64,000 nt of DNA from assembly GCF_026672425.1 (NCBI RefSeq), contig NZ_JAPPRC010000006.1, forward strand, positions 310,001-374,000, written 5' to 3'. Position numbers and translations under genes: made by a program. Shown piece after piece: positions 19,013 to 27,626 of this stretch (within the stretch, counting starts at the first letter, position 1; each line of letters starts with the position of its first letter). Origin of the DNA: Pannonibacter sp. SL95. Its GTDB lineage: Bacteria; Pseudomonadota; Alphaproteobacteria; Rhizobiales; Stappiaceae. The notes beneath the pieces were generated by a model. It saw only the letters and a program-made list of their open reading frames with translations. It did no database searches and was not told the origin of the DNA.

Positions 19013-20004
19013 AACGGCACGCTGCCGAGCGCAAGGTCGAGCGGCGACAGGGGCTGCATGGCCGCAAGAGCCGCCCGCGCCTCGGCGCTGTCCCGGTCCA
19101 TCTGCTCGATCAAGGCTTCCACGGAGGTGAACCTTTCCTCTGGCCGCAGGTAGGAGACAATGCTCACCCGCAGTTGCTTGCCATAGAGATCACCCGAAAA
19201 ATCGAACAGGAACACTTCCAGAAGCGGCGCGCCATTGTCGAAAGTCGGCCGGCGGCCGTAGCTGGCGACCCCGTCCACCGGCTTGCCATCGACCAGCACG
19301 CGGACGGCATAGATGCCATGGCGCAGCGGGCATTCGTCGGCCAGGCGCAGGTTGGCGGTGGGGTAGCCCAGCTCGCGGCCGCGCTTCTCGCCGTGGCGGA
19401 CTTCGGCCTCGACAAACCAGCGGTAGCCGAGCAGGCCGTTGGCGAGCGCGATGTCACCTTCCGCCAGCGCCTCCCGGATGCGAGAGGAGGAGATGGTGGT
19501 TCCACCCTCGTCGGTCTCGGCTTCGACAATCGTGACGCCAAAGCCATGCGCCTCACCCGACTGGCGCAGGAAGTCCGGGGTCCCGGCGCGGGCCTTGCCG
19601 AAATGGAAGTCGTGCCCGGTCACGGCATGGCGGATGCCAAGCGTGCCGATGAGGATGCGCTCGACGAAATCGGAGGCGGCAAGCCCGGCAAAATCCCGCG
19701 TGAAGGGCAGGACCAGGACACCATCCAGCCCGAAGGCCTGCATCACTTCGGCCTTGGCCTGCTGCGGCGTCAGCCGGAACACCGGCTTGTCGGGATTGAA
19801 CACCGTGCGCGGATGCGGCTCGAAGGTCATGGCATAGACCGGAGCCTTGGCCGCTTCGGCAATGTCGATGGCGTGCTGCAGCACAACCCGGTGCCCGCGA
19901 TGGACGCCATCGAAATTGCCAATCGCGACCACGCCGCCTTTCAGATGCTGCGGAAACCGGTCGAGGTCTTCGGCATGGGTGAAAGGCAGACGGATATCAG
20001 ACAT
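19009..20004 (-). CDS. ribF: Bifunctional riboflavin kinase / FAD synthetase
   Basis: The 331-residue enzyme makes FMN and then FAD from riboflavin in the cytosol. The adenylyltransferase domain has GNFDGVHRGHR at 29-39 and the TISSSRIREAL signature. The C-terminal kinase domain has GYPTANLRL and HGIYAVRV. I took the ATG at 20004 (MSDIRLPF) because the domain begins shortly after; the frame extends 15 codons upstream without support. The downstream EamA transporter overlaps by 4 bases. Confidence 0.95.
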   Translation of the reverse strand: MSDIRLPFTHAEDLDRFPQHLKGGVVAIGNFDGVHRGHRVVLQHAIDIAEAAKAPVYAMTFEPHPRTVFNPDKPVFRLTPQQAKAEVMQAFGLDGVLVLPFTRDFAGLAASDFVERILIGTLGIRHAVTGHDFHFGKARAGTPDFLRQSGEAHGFGVTIVEAETDEGGTTISSSRIREALAEGDIALANGLLGYRWFVEAEVRHGEKRGRELGYPTANLRLADECPLRHGIYAVRVLVDGKPVDGVASYGRRPTFDNGAPLLEVFLFDFSGDLYGKQLRVSIVSYLRPEERFTSVEALIEQMDRDSAEARAALAAMQPLSPLDLALGSVPL

Positions 20005-20136
20005 GGGCAATGCAAACCTGGCGGGACGGGACCAGCCTGATTCCGCCACGACAGGCAGCGATACATGAGATCAGGCAGCGCGCGGACCCTGCCGGTTTCA
20101 CGCCCAAAGGTCAAGCACAGGGACGCCAGGCCGCAG

Positions 20137-20583
20137 TCAGATGCGCAGCGCCTCATCGTCGCGCGACGGCACCTTGACCATCGCCTCACCCTCCAGAACC
20201 ACGGTGTCGCCCACGCTGCAGATGCAGCTCAGTTTCGCCCGGTTGCCCCGCTCCAGCAGCTCGGTGACCGTGACGGTCACGGTGACGTCGTCGCCGATGC
20301 GCACGGGCGCCTTGAAGTTGAGCGTCTGCGACAGATAGATCGCGCCGGGGCCCGGCAGCCGGGTGCCCAGAACCGCAGAAATCAGGCTCGCCGTGTAGAG
20401 GCCATGCGCGATGCGCGTGCGGAACGGGGTGCGCGCGGCGAAATGTTCCGACAGATGGATCGGGTTGCGATCCCCTGAAACCTCGGCAAATCCGACAACA
20501 TCGGAAGAGCTGACATGTTTGGTCAGAGTCTCCGACAAGCCTACGGCAAGGTCTTCGTAACACAGTCGGCGTAATTCAAGCAT
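20137..20583 (-). CDS. MaoC-like (R)-specific enoyl-CoA hydratase
   Basis: The 148-residue single hotdog-fold domain carries the hydratase 2 motif SGDRNPIHLS with catalytic Asp38 and His43, followed by FRTRIAHGLYTASLIS. Such enzymes hydrate trans-2-enoyl-CoA to (R)-3-hydroxyacyl-CoA, feeding polyhydroxyalkanoate or linking beta-oxidation to other pathways. It stands alone on the minus strand between ribF and the divergent cheY. Confidence 0.9.
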   Translation of the reverse strand: MLELRRLCYEDLAVGLSETLTKHVSSSDVVGFAEVSGDRNPIHLSEHFAARTPFRTRIAHGLYTASLISAVLGTRLPGPGAIYLSQTLNFKAPVRIGDDVTVTVTVTELLERGNRAKLSCICSVGDTVVLEGEAMVKVPSRDDEALRI

Positions 20584-20832
20584 TCTGGTGTGTCCTCTGT
20601 GCCGGAAGCTTGTTCAGCATGGACGGGAAGCTAGGCGGGAGACGCGAGCGCTTCAATACGGCTTTCGGCCAAGAAAAAAGCCCCGCGTCATTAACGCTCT
20701 TTTCAGGGCCACCCTTTAAATTGACCAGAGTATGGGGAGGCGAGGACACAGGAACGTGTCACTCTCCTGGTTGGTCAGATCGCGTCAAAAAGACCTCGTG
20801 AGGGGTCGCGTATTGACAGTATGGAGTAGACG

Positions 20833-21216
20833 ATGGCCCTTGATCTTCAGATGCCGGTCCTCGTGGTCGATGATTACAAGACTATGATCCGGATTATCCG
20901 GAACCTGCTCAAGCAGCTCGGTTTCGAAGATATCGACGACGCTGCCGACGGCACCGAGGCGCTGGAGAAGATGAAGCAGCGCAAGTACGGTCTGGTTATT
21001 TCGGACTGGAACATGGAGCCGATGACCGGCTACGAGCTGCTCAAGCAGGTTCGCGCCGATGCAAGCCTCTCGAAGACCCCGTTCATCATGGTCACGGCAG
21101 AGTCCAAGACCGAGAACGTGATCGCGGCGAAGAAGGCTGGCGTCAACAACTACATCGTGAAGCCGTTCAACGCCCAGACCTTGAAGGGCAAGATCGAAGC
21201 GGTTTTCGCGGACTAA
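20833..21216 (+). CDS. cheY: Chemotaxis response regulator CheY
   Basis: The 127-residue single receiver domain has the acidic pair Asp13-Asp14, phospho-acceptor Asp58 in VISDWNME, Thr87 in IMVTAES and Lys110 in YIVKPF. The DWNMEP sequence and Tyr/Ile pattern are typical of CheY that binds the flagellar switch protein FliM. GGAGT precedes the start codon. The CheZ-like phosphatase gene lies 189 bases downstream on the same strand and should dephosphorylate it. No CheA, receptor or fli gene is in the window. Confidence 0.93.
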   Translation: MALDLQMPVLVVDDYKTMIRIIRNLLKQLGFEDIDDAADGTEALEKMKQRKYGLVISDWNMEPMTGYELLKQVRADASLSKTPFIMVTAESKTENVIAAKKAGVNNYIVKPFNAQTLKGKIEAVFAD

Positions 21217-21405
21217 GCCACGTTTTGCACCCAGGCGGGACGCAACCGCGCGCCCGCCCGAGTGCCACAAACCGAATGACGAACACCACGCGGGCGCCTG
21301 CAAGCCGGATGGCACATAACCGGCAGGGCGCCGGATCACGCGGCCACGTCCAAGGCAGATGGACGGGACAGTCGTCGTTCGGACACAACAAGGAGGGCTG
21401 AACAA

Positions 21406-22080
21406 ATGGCCACGATGACACGTGAAAACGTGGTGCGCGTGATCGAGTTTCTCGAGCAGAACCGCGACCGCGGACGGGATGTCGGACTGACGGACGTCAT
21501 GCAACTGGCGGAAGTGATGTCCGGCTCCATGCATGAATTCCTGCTGGCTGTACAGCCAGCAGTGACCGGAGAACTCACCGCAATCGCGACCGAGATCTCC
21601 AAGATGAAGGAAGAGATCGTCTCCCTTCGCGCCAACGACATGAAGTCCCAGCGCATCCCGGAAGCCGGGCGCGAGCTGGACGCCATCGTCGAATCGACCG
21701 AATCGGCAACGCACACGATCATGGCAGCCGCCGAAGAGATCATGGGCGCCGATACGTCAGACGCAGCTGCCTATCAGGATCTGGTCAACAACAAGATGAT
21801 CGAGATCTTCGAGGCCTGCGCGTTCCAGGACATCACCGGCCAGCGCATCTCGAAAGTCGTGTCGACGCTGAACTACATTGATCAGCGCGTTTCGACCTTC
21901 GTCGAGAAGCTGCGCATCATCGAAACCATGGAGCCTGAGATTGAGGAGACCGATGAGGAGCGCCGCAAGCGCGAGCTGATCCTCCACGGTCCGCAGATGG
22001 CTGGCGAAGGCGTGTCGCAGTCCGACATCGACGCCATGCTCGGGGACAGCCAGGCTGACATCGACAAACTGTTCGCCTGA
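21406..22080 (+). CDS. cheZ: CheY phosphatase CheZ, with two C-terminal CheY-docking-like motifs
   Basis: The 224-residue helical protein contains FQDITGQRISKVV with Asp142 and Gln146, matching E. coli CheZ Asp143 and the phosphatase Gln147. Before that is a long helical hairpin (about 10-180). The C-terminus has two related peptides in tandem, SQSDIDAML (204-212) and SQADIDKLF (215-223), each resembling the FliM N-terminal CheY-binding peptide and the E. coli CheZ end. AAGGAGG lies seven to eight bases before the ATG. A bidirectional terminator follows at 22101-22134. Confidence 0.92.
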   Translation: MATMTRENVVRVIEFLEQNRDRGRDVGLTDVMQLAEVMSGSMHEFLLAVQPAVTGELTAIATEISKMKEEIVSLRANDMKSQRIPEAGRELDAIVESTESATHTIMAAAEEIMGADTSDAAAYQDLVNNKMIEIFEACAFQDITGQRISKVVSTLNYIDQRVSTFVEKLRIIETMEPEIEETDEERRKRELILHGPQMAGEGVSQSDIDAMLGDSQADIDKLFA

Positions 22081-22100
22081 GAGCCTCCAACGATCCAACA

Positions 22101-22134
22101 AAAAAGCCGGTGCAGCTTCTGCACCGGCTTTTTG
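22101..22134. terminator. Bidirectional rho-independent terminator between cheZ and the HAD gene
   Basis: GCCGGTGCAG (22106-22115) and CTGCACCGGC (22119-22128) form a perfect 10-bp stem with a CTT loop. It is flanked by AAAAA on the left and TTTTTGTTTT on the right, so it can end transcripts of both convergent genes. Confidence 0.95.
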
Positions 22135-22145
22135 TTTTCTGTCCC

Positions 22146-23018
22146 TTACCAGACGAGGCGCGGCAGGGCGGCGCGGGCGGAGAGGCCTTCTTCCGCAAGG
22201 CGGCGGCGGATGAGGGCCTCGTCGGGCGCGTCGCTGGCACCGAAGTCGGCGGCGTGAATGCCGCCCGTCACGAACAGAACATCGATGCCTTGCGAGTCCG
22301 CGCCGCGAATGTCGGTGGGCAGGCCGTCGCCGATGGCCAGTACCCGGTCACGAGAGAAAGCCACGCCCTGGATCCCGGCCATGCGCGCAAGGGCCGCGTC
22401 ATAGATCGGCTTGTGCGGCTTGCCGAGGAGATGCACGGTCCCGCCGAGGTCCTCATACAGCCGGGCCAGCGCGCCGGCGCACCAGATCAGCTTCTCACCG
22501 CGTTCCACGACGATGTCCGGGTTTGCGCAGACCATCGGCAGGCCACGGGCAACAAGCCGGGTGAGCTGGTCACGGTAGTCGTCCGGCGTCTCGACCTCGT
22601 CGTCGAAGAGGCCGGTGCAGCTGATGAGGCCAGCGTCTTCCTCGCTCGACAGGACAATGTCCAGCCCGTCATAGATCGGTACATCACGATCGGCGCCGAT
22701 ATGCAGCACCTTGCCGCCCGGCTTGGCTGCAATCATCGCGCGGGTGACATCACCGGAGGTGACGATGTCGTCATAGGCATCGCGCGGCACGCCATAGTTG
22801 GCCAGCTGCTCGTGGATCTGCTCGGCCGGGCGCGGTGCGTTGGTGATGAGGATGACGCAGCCGCCGGTCTCCGCGCGGTAGCGCGACAAAGCCTCATGCG
22901 CAGCATCAAAGGCCTTCAGGCCGTTGTGCAGGACGCCCCACACATCGCTGAGCACCCCGCTGTAATCCGGCGCAAGCGTGCGCAGGCCTGGGACGAGGAG
23001 CGGGGCAATGGCGTTCAT
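22146..23018 (-). CDS. HAD-IIA family hydrolase (TIGR01459-like)
   Basis: The 290-residue protein starts MNAIAPLLVPGL. The nucleophile motif is SDVWGVLHNG, with Asp25 as nucleophile and Trp in place of the usual second Asp, a feature of this HAD-IIA subgroup. The cap domain is of the C2 type, and LAIGDGLPTDIRGA supplies the metal-binding acidic residues. The substrate is unknown; HAD-IIA members act on nucleotides and sugar phosphates. The gene is convergent with cheZ and divergent from mutL. Confidence 0.9.
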   Translation of the reverse strand: MNAIAPLLVPGLRTLAPDYSGVLSDVWGVLHNGLKAFDAAHEALSRYRAETGGCVILITNAPRPAEQIHEQLANYGVPRDAYDDIVTSGDVTRAMIAAKPGGKVLHIGADRDVPIYDGLDIVLSSEEDAGLISCTGLFDDEVETPDDYRDQLTRLVARGLPMVCANPDIVVERGEKLIWCAGALARLYEDLGGTVHLLGKPHKPIYDAALARMAGIQGVAFSRDRVLAIGDGLPTDIRGADSQGIDVLFVTGGIHAADFGASDAPDEALIRRRLAEEGLSARAALPRLVW

Positions 23019-23183
23019 GGGGATCTCTCGAGCTGATCTGATATGATGGCGGGGAATCGGCTCTTGTCCGATCCGGATGCGGCGGACCATATACGAAGCC
23101 GGCGTCCGGCGGAACCGGGCACAAACCAGCAGCTGCCGCGTCCCTGGGAGGGCGCGGCCTGCAAGCGGAGATCTGGAACGGAC

Positions 23184-25070
23184 ATGGCAGTCAGGCAGCT
23201 CGGCGAGGCGGTGATCAACCGCATTGCCGCCGGCGAGGTGATCGAACGCCCGGCCAGCGTGATCAAGGAACTGGTCGAGAACGCCGTGGATGCCGGTGCG
23301 CGCAACATCGAGATCGTCACGGCGGCCGGCGGCAAGACGCTGATCCGCGTCTCCGATGACGGCGCAGGCATGACCGCGGCCGATCTGGCACTGGCGGTGC
23401 GCCGGCACTGCACATCGAAACTGTCGGACGAAAACCTCTTCGACATTCGCACGCTGGGTTTTCGCGGCGAGGCGCTGCCCTCGATCGGCTCCGTCGCCCG
23501 GCTGACGATCACCACAAGGCATCGGGACGAAGCCCACGCCTGGCGGATCGAGGTGGCTGGCGGCATCGAGAGCCCGCTGGAGCCAGCCGCCCGCAGTCTC
23601 GGGACCCAGGTCGAGGTGCGGGATCTGTTTTTCGCCACGCCAGCCCGTCTGAAATTCCTCAAGACCGACCGCGCCGAGGCTGCGGCGATCACCGAAGTCG
23701 TGCGCCGCATTGCGTTGGCCTATCCCGAAGTGGGCTTCAGCCTCGGCGGCTCCGACCGGCAGTCGATCATCTGGCCGGCCGCACGCGGCGAAGACCCGCG
23801 CATGGCCCGGCTGGCGCAGGTGGTTGGCGATGACTTCGTCGAGAATGCCATGCGCATCGATGCGGTGAGAGAAGGCGTACGGCTGACAGGGTTCGCGGGT
23901 TTGCCGACCTATCACCGTGGCACGGCGCAGCAGCAGTTCTTCTATGTCAACGGCCGGCCGGTGAAGGACAAGCTGCTCCTGTCCGGCCTGCGCGGCGCCT
24001 ATGCCGACGTGCTGGCCCGCGACCGGCATCCGGTTGTCGTGCTCTATGTCGATCTCGATCCGGCCTTTGTTGACGTCAACGTGCACCCGGCCAAGGCCGA
24101 TGTGCGCTTCCGCGACGGGCAGCTGGTGCGCGGGTTGCTGGTGGGGGCCATCAAGCATGCGCTGGTCCAGGCCGGGCATCGCTCCTCGACGTCCAATGCA
24201 GCCAGCGCCCTCGATGTGCTGCGGGCCGGCGGCGCTGGCGCAGGCGCAGCGGCAGCAAACGGGCAGGGCTGGGCGCGGCCGCATGGCCCGGTACAGGACT
24301 GGCAGGCCTCGCCCTATCGCCCCTTGCGCGAGACGTCCGGCTTTGCAGAAGCTTACCAGCCCCGGCTCGAAACAGGTGCTGATGCGGGCGGCATGGCGGC
24401 CGCTCTGGCCGGCCTGCCGCTGGCCGATCTCGCCCGGCCATCGGCCGATGCGCGGGCGCATGGTGCGGTCATTTCCGAGGATCTGATGGCGCGCCCTCTC
24501 GGGGCTGCCAGGGCACAGGTGCACGAAACCTATATCGTGTCGCAGACGCTGGATGGTGTCGTCATCGTCGACCAGCACGCCGCGCATGAGCGCCTGGTCT
24601 ATGAACGCCTCAAGGAAGCGCTGGCGCGCCGCGACGTGCCGCGCCAGATGCTGCTGATCCCGGAAGTGGTGGAACTGCCCGAGGAAGATGTCGGCCGTCT
24701 GGCTGATCACGCCGAAGCCCTGGAAGGAGCAGGTCTCGTGCTGGAGCCATTCGGCCCCGGCGCGGTGGCCGTGCGCGAGACGCCCGCGCTGCTGAAGGGG
24801 CTTGATGTCCGCGCGCTGGTCCGGGATCTCGCCGATGAACTGGCCGAATGGGACAGCGCAACCGGGCTGAAGGAGCGGCTGGACCACGTTGCCGCGACCA
24901 TGGCCTGCCACGGCTCCATCCGCGCCGGACGCCGGCTGCGCGTCGAGGAAATGGATGCCCTCCTGCGCGACATGGAGGCAACGCCCCTGTCCGGCCAGTG
25001 CAACCACGGCCGCCCGACCTGGATCGAGCTGAAACTCTCCGACATCGAGCGGCTGTTCGGGCGCAAGTGA
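23184..25070 (+). CDS. mutL: DNA mismatch repair protein MutL (endonuclease type)
   Basis: The 628-residue protein has the GHKL ATPase domain at the N-terminus ([35 protein letters not shown]), [11 protein letters not shown] in the middle, and a C-terminal domain. [12 protein letters not shown] at 463-474 matches the DQHA(X)2E(X)4E metal site, and Cys575 (ACHGSIRAG) and CNHGRP at 606-611 complete the nicking-endonuclease set. So this MutL should cut DNA itself, as expected in bacteria without MutH. I used the ATG at 23184 (MAVRQLGEA), where MutL homology begins. Confidence 0.96.
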   Translation: MAVRQLGEAVINRIAAGEVIERPASVIKELVENAVDAGARNIEIVTAAGGKTLIRVSDDGAGMTAADLALAVRRHCTSKLSDENLFDIRTLGFRGEALPSIGSVARLTITTRHRDEAHAWRIEVAGGIESPLEPAARSLGTQVEVRDLFFATPARLKFLKTDRAEAAAITEVVRRIALAYPEVGFSLGGSDRQSIIWPAARGEDPRMARLAQVVGDDFVENAMRIDAVREGVRLTGFAGLPTYHRGTAQQQFFYVNGRPVKDKLLLSGLRGAYADVLARDRHPVVVLYVDLDPAFVDVNVHPAKADVRFRDGQLVRGLLVGAIKHALVQAGHRSSTSNAASALDVLRAGGAGAGAAAANGQGWARPHGPVQDWQASPYRPLRETSGFAEAYQPRLETGADAGGMAAALAGLPLADLARPSADARAHGAVISEDLMARPLGAARAQVHETYIVSQTLDGVVIVDQHAAHERLVYERLKEALARRDVPRQMLLIPEVVELPEEDVGRLADHAEALEGAGLVLEPFGPGAVAVRETPALLKGLDVRALVRDLADELAEWDSATGLKERLDHVAATMACHGSIRAGRRLRVEEMDALLRDMEATPLSGQCNHGRPTWIELKLSDIERLFGRK

Positions 25071-25102
25071 GCGCAAGCGTCGGCGGCGCGATCTGGGAAA
25101 AC

Positions 25103-25126
25103 AAAAGGCGGCCAAGGCCGCCTTTT
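25103..25126. terminator. Bidirectional rho-independent terminator between mutL and the porin gene
   Basis: GGCGGCC (25107-25113), AA, GGCCGCC (25116-25122), preceded by AAAA and followed by TTTT. Read on the minus strand the tail is TTTTGTTTTCC. It serves the convergent mutL and porin genes. Confidence 0.88.
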
Positions 25127-25149
25127 GCGTATGCAATTCTGAGTCTGGG

Positions 25150-26328
25150 TCAGAACGTCCGCTCGACACGGATGGTCGTGTAGATCTCGTTGCGGTCCTT
25201 CTGCACCGAGCTGCGGTGGAAGTCGAAGTCGCGATAGGCGACTTCCGCACCGATCCCGAGCCCGCTCACCGGCTTCCAGATCAGGTTGATGTTGCCGCCC
25301 CACATGCTGAAGTCGTTTGCAGAGCGGAAGGCATCCGCATTGGCGTAGTTGGCTTCAATCGAGCCTTCCAGCTGGTCGGAGAAGTTGTGCAGGAAGCCGG
25401 CGCCGATTGCCCAGGTCTTCGTGGTGTGGCTCTTGCCACCCGAGAAGATCGCATCGGTGATCTGCGGCGTTGCCGAGATGTCATCCCAGGTGTCCTGAAC
25501 GTAGCCGGAAGCTCCGTCCGCATAGACCGCCTGCAGGGCAATGTTGTCGGTCGCCCCGAACACCGGAACGTTCAGCTGAACGCCTGCACCGATGGCATAG
25601 CCGATATCGCCCTTGGTCCGGGATGCCGCGTAGCGCACGTCATGCAGCGCGCCCATGATCTGGGCGCTGCCCCAACCCTGCTCGATCCGGAGATTGGCGA
25701 CGAGGTCCGGATACCGGTGACCGGCATAGGCGTCGCCGCCGCCAACCAGGTTCCAGCGTCGTGTGGTGCCATCTTCAACCGAAAGGGTCGCCGACATGCC
25801 GTTGCCAAAGGCCGCCGTGTAGGACGCCAGCCAGGTCTTGTAGTCGGTGTAGACCGTGTGGAAGTTGCCGTAGGAATAGCCGGTCCAGAAGTCGAACATC
25901 GACTGGGTACGGCCGAAGGTGAAGTTGCCGAACTGGATGAAGGCCTGATCCAGCGCATAGGCAGAACCGGTCGAGTCGCGCTGCATGTACATGTCGATGT
26001 ACGAGCGGACGAGGCCATACTCGCTGTTCGTGCGGGCATCCAGACGAATGTAACCGCGGGCACGCGTTGACGTGCCGTTGGCAGCGCGCGCCCAGTTGTT
26101 CGGCTTGTCGCCGAAGTTGTTGAACCGGTACTCCACGCGAACGCGGCCTGAGATCCTCAGGCAGGTCTCGGTGCCCGGGATGTAGAAGAAGCCGGTGCCG
26201 AACGCATCACAGACACGGACGTAGTCGACCGGCTCCGGTGCCACCGGAAGGTCGGCAGCCATTGCGCCAGTCGCACCAACGGATGTGGCCATCAGGCCAG
26301 CGGCGATCAAAGTCTTGAAGTTGCGCAT
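25150..26328 (-). CDS. Outer-membrane porin, Omp2/Porin_2 family
   Basis: The 392-residue precursor starts MRNFKTLIAAGL with a signal peptide ending near AMAAD. The mature start has the family sequence VRVCDAFGTGFFYIPGTETCLRISG with two cysteines likely to be disulfide-linked, then alternating amphipathic strands, and it ends in Phe (VERTF), as needed for barrel assembly. It should form trimeric general diffusion channels, as Brucella Omp2b does. I took the ATG at 26328 because GGGGAA precedes it and the signal peptide begins there. Confidence 0.94.
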   Translation of the reverse strand: MRNFKTLIAAGLMATSVGATGAMAADLPVAPEPVDYVRVCDAFGTGFFYIPGTETCLRISGRVRVEYRFNNFGDKPNNWARAANGTSTRARGYIRLDARTNSEYGLVRSYIDMYMQRDSTGSAYALDQAFIQFGNFTFGRTQSMFDFWTGYSYGNFHTVYTDYKTWLASYTAAFGNGMSATLSVEDGTTRRWNLVGGGDAYAGHRYPDLVANLRIEQGWGSAQIMGALHDVRYAASRTKGDIGYAIGAGVQLNVPVFGATDNIALQAVYADGASGYVQDTWDDISATPQITDAIFSGGKSHTTKTWAIGAGFLHNFSDQLEGSIEANYANADAFRSANDFSMWGGNINLIWKPVSGLGIGAEVAYRDFDFHRSSVQKDRNEIYTTIRVERTF

Positions 26329-26705
26329 CACATGTTCCCCATGCTCGCATGACAACACCTCGATCCGCGACGACCAGTCCAACGACATGATTGCTGCAAG
26401 ATCGAAGCTACCCACCACCTGCGAACGAGGATAGGCCAGCAATCGTCCAAGGCGATGGTCAACTTCTGTGCATCGCAATCATTCCATTGTGGCGATGCAA
26501 GCGTGCCACAGATCGCATTTTTGCTTATATTCTTAACTTGGAAAGTAGTATGTCTCTGAAATCGCAAAGGAACTGATTGGCCACTGTCCCGGTGGTCCGG
26601 TCGACGGCGGCAGATGATTGTGCGCCGCACCCTGAACCGTCGTCCTGTCATCGCCCTGTCGTGATGCTGACGCATGGCTGATTGCGGCAGCTGGAGGGAC
26701 GTGGC

Positions 26706-27032
26706 TTGTTGCGAATCGCGATCTGGTGTGTGGCTGCGGTGATGATCGTTCTGGGCCTGATTACCCTGCCGTTGCCGATCCCGACGGGGGTGCCGCTGCT
26801 GGCCGGGGGCACGATGCTCATTCTGGCCAACAGCCGGGCGGCGACACGCTGGCTGCGTCAGCGCCGCCGGTCCAACGGACACATCAACGGCGCCTTTGCG
26901 TGGATCGAGGCCCGCGCGCCGGGGCGGCTCGGCCGGATCATCCGGCGGTCGCGGCCGCGCATTGATGTGAGCGGTGCGCCCCAGGATGTGCGCAAGCCAG
27001 CCGCCACCTCCGGTGCAAGCCCAGAGCATTGA
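26706..27032 (+). CDS. Small protein with two membrane helices and a basic tail, unknown function
   Basis: The product is about 108 residues. A hydrophobic stretch (IAIWCVAAVMIVLGLITLPLP) is followed by a second one (GVPLLAGGTMLILANS), then a basic cytoplasmic tail with RWLRQRRR and RIIRRSRPR. The PLPIPTGVPLLA hairpin resembles small PGPGWA/YbaN-like two-helix proteins. The start is uncertain: TTG at 26706 has GGAGGGA eight bases upstream, while a TTG at 26682 gives 116 residues. It is divergent from the porin and convergent with rsmD. Confidence 0.6.
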   Translation: MLRIAIWCVAAVMIVLGLITLPLPIPTGVPLLAGGTMLILANSRAATRWLRQRRRSNGHINGAFAWIEARAPGRLGRIIRRSRPRIDVSGAPQDVRKPAATSGASPEH

Positions 27033-27059
27033 GCTGGGTGGCTAACCGGAGGAGTGACG

Positions 27060-27611
27060 TCAGGCCTTGAGGAACAGCACCTGGCTGTCACCGGCGCTGC
27101 GCTGGTCCAGGATCTCGAAGCCGTCCGGCAAGGCGATGACGGCGTTGGCGCGCTCTTCCAGCACGCAAATGGCTCCGGGTGCGAGCCATCCGCCCACCTT
27201 GGCCGAGGCCAGAGCCAGCTCGCCGAGGCCCTTGTCATAAGGGGGATCGGCGAAGACGAGATCGAAGGGTTCGATGGTGCCAGCGGCCCCGAGCTTCGTT
27301 GCATCCCGGCGCAGGATCTTGGCGACGCCGTTCAGCCCCATCGTTTCCATGTTGCGGCGGATCAGGCCGCGCGGTTCGACGGCCTCATCCACGAAGGTGG
27401 CGTGACGTGCGCCACGGCTGATCGCCTCGAACCCAAGGGCACCCGTGCCGGCGAAGAGATCCAGAACCCGCACCCCGTCCAGATCCAGACCGATGCCATG
27501 CGCGAGGATGTTGAAGATCGTCTCGCGCAGGCGGTCGCTGGTCGGGCGCGTGGCGTCCGACCGGGGCGTTGCAAGTGCGGTTCCCTTGAACCGTCCGGCG
27601 ATGATGCGCAT
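27060..27611 (-). CDS. rsmD: 16S rRNA (guanine-966-N2)-methyltransferase
   Basis: The 183-residue Rossmann methyltransferase starts MRIIAGRFKG, a hallmark of RsmD. The SAM-binding motif VLDLFAGTGALGFE is at 50-62 and the catalytic DPPY at 122-125. It methylates G966 of 16S rRNA in the assembled 30S subunit. It lies 15 bases downstream of rluB on the same strand, so two RNA-modifying enzymes share a transcript. Confidence 0.96.
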   Translation of the reverse strand: MRIIAGRFKGTALATPRSDATRPTSDRLRETIFNILAHGIGLDLDGVRVLDLFAGTGALGFEAISRGARHATFVDEAVEPRGLIRRNMETMGLNGVAKILRRDATKLGAAGTIEPFDLVFADPPYDKGLGELALASAKVGGWLAPGAICVLEERANAVIALPDGFEILDQRSAGDSQVLFLKA

Positions 27612-27626
27612 CGTCAGCTGCCAGCC

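Noticed and set aside
22146..25250. 1034-codon minus-strand frame through the HAD gene and antisense to mutL
   Set aside because: Only the last 290 codons (from 23018) are a real protein; the rest mirrors mutL.
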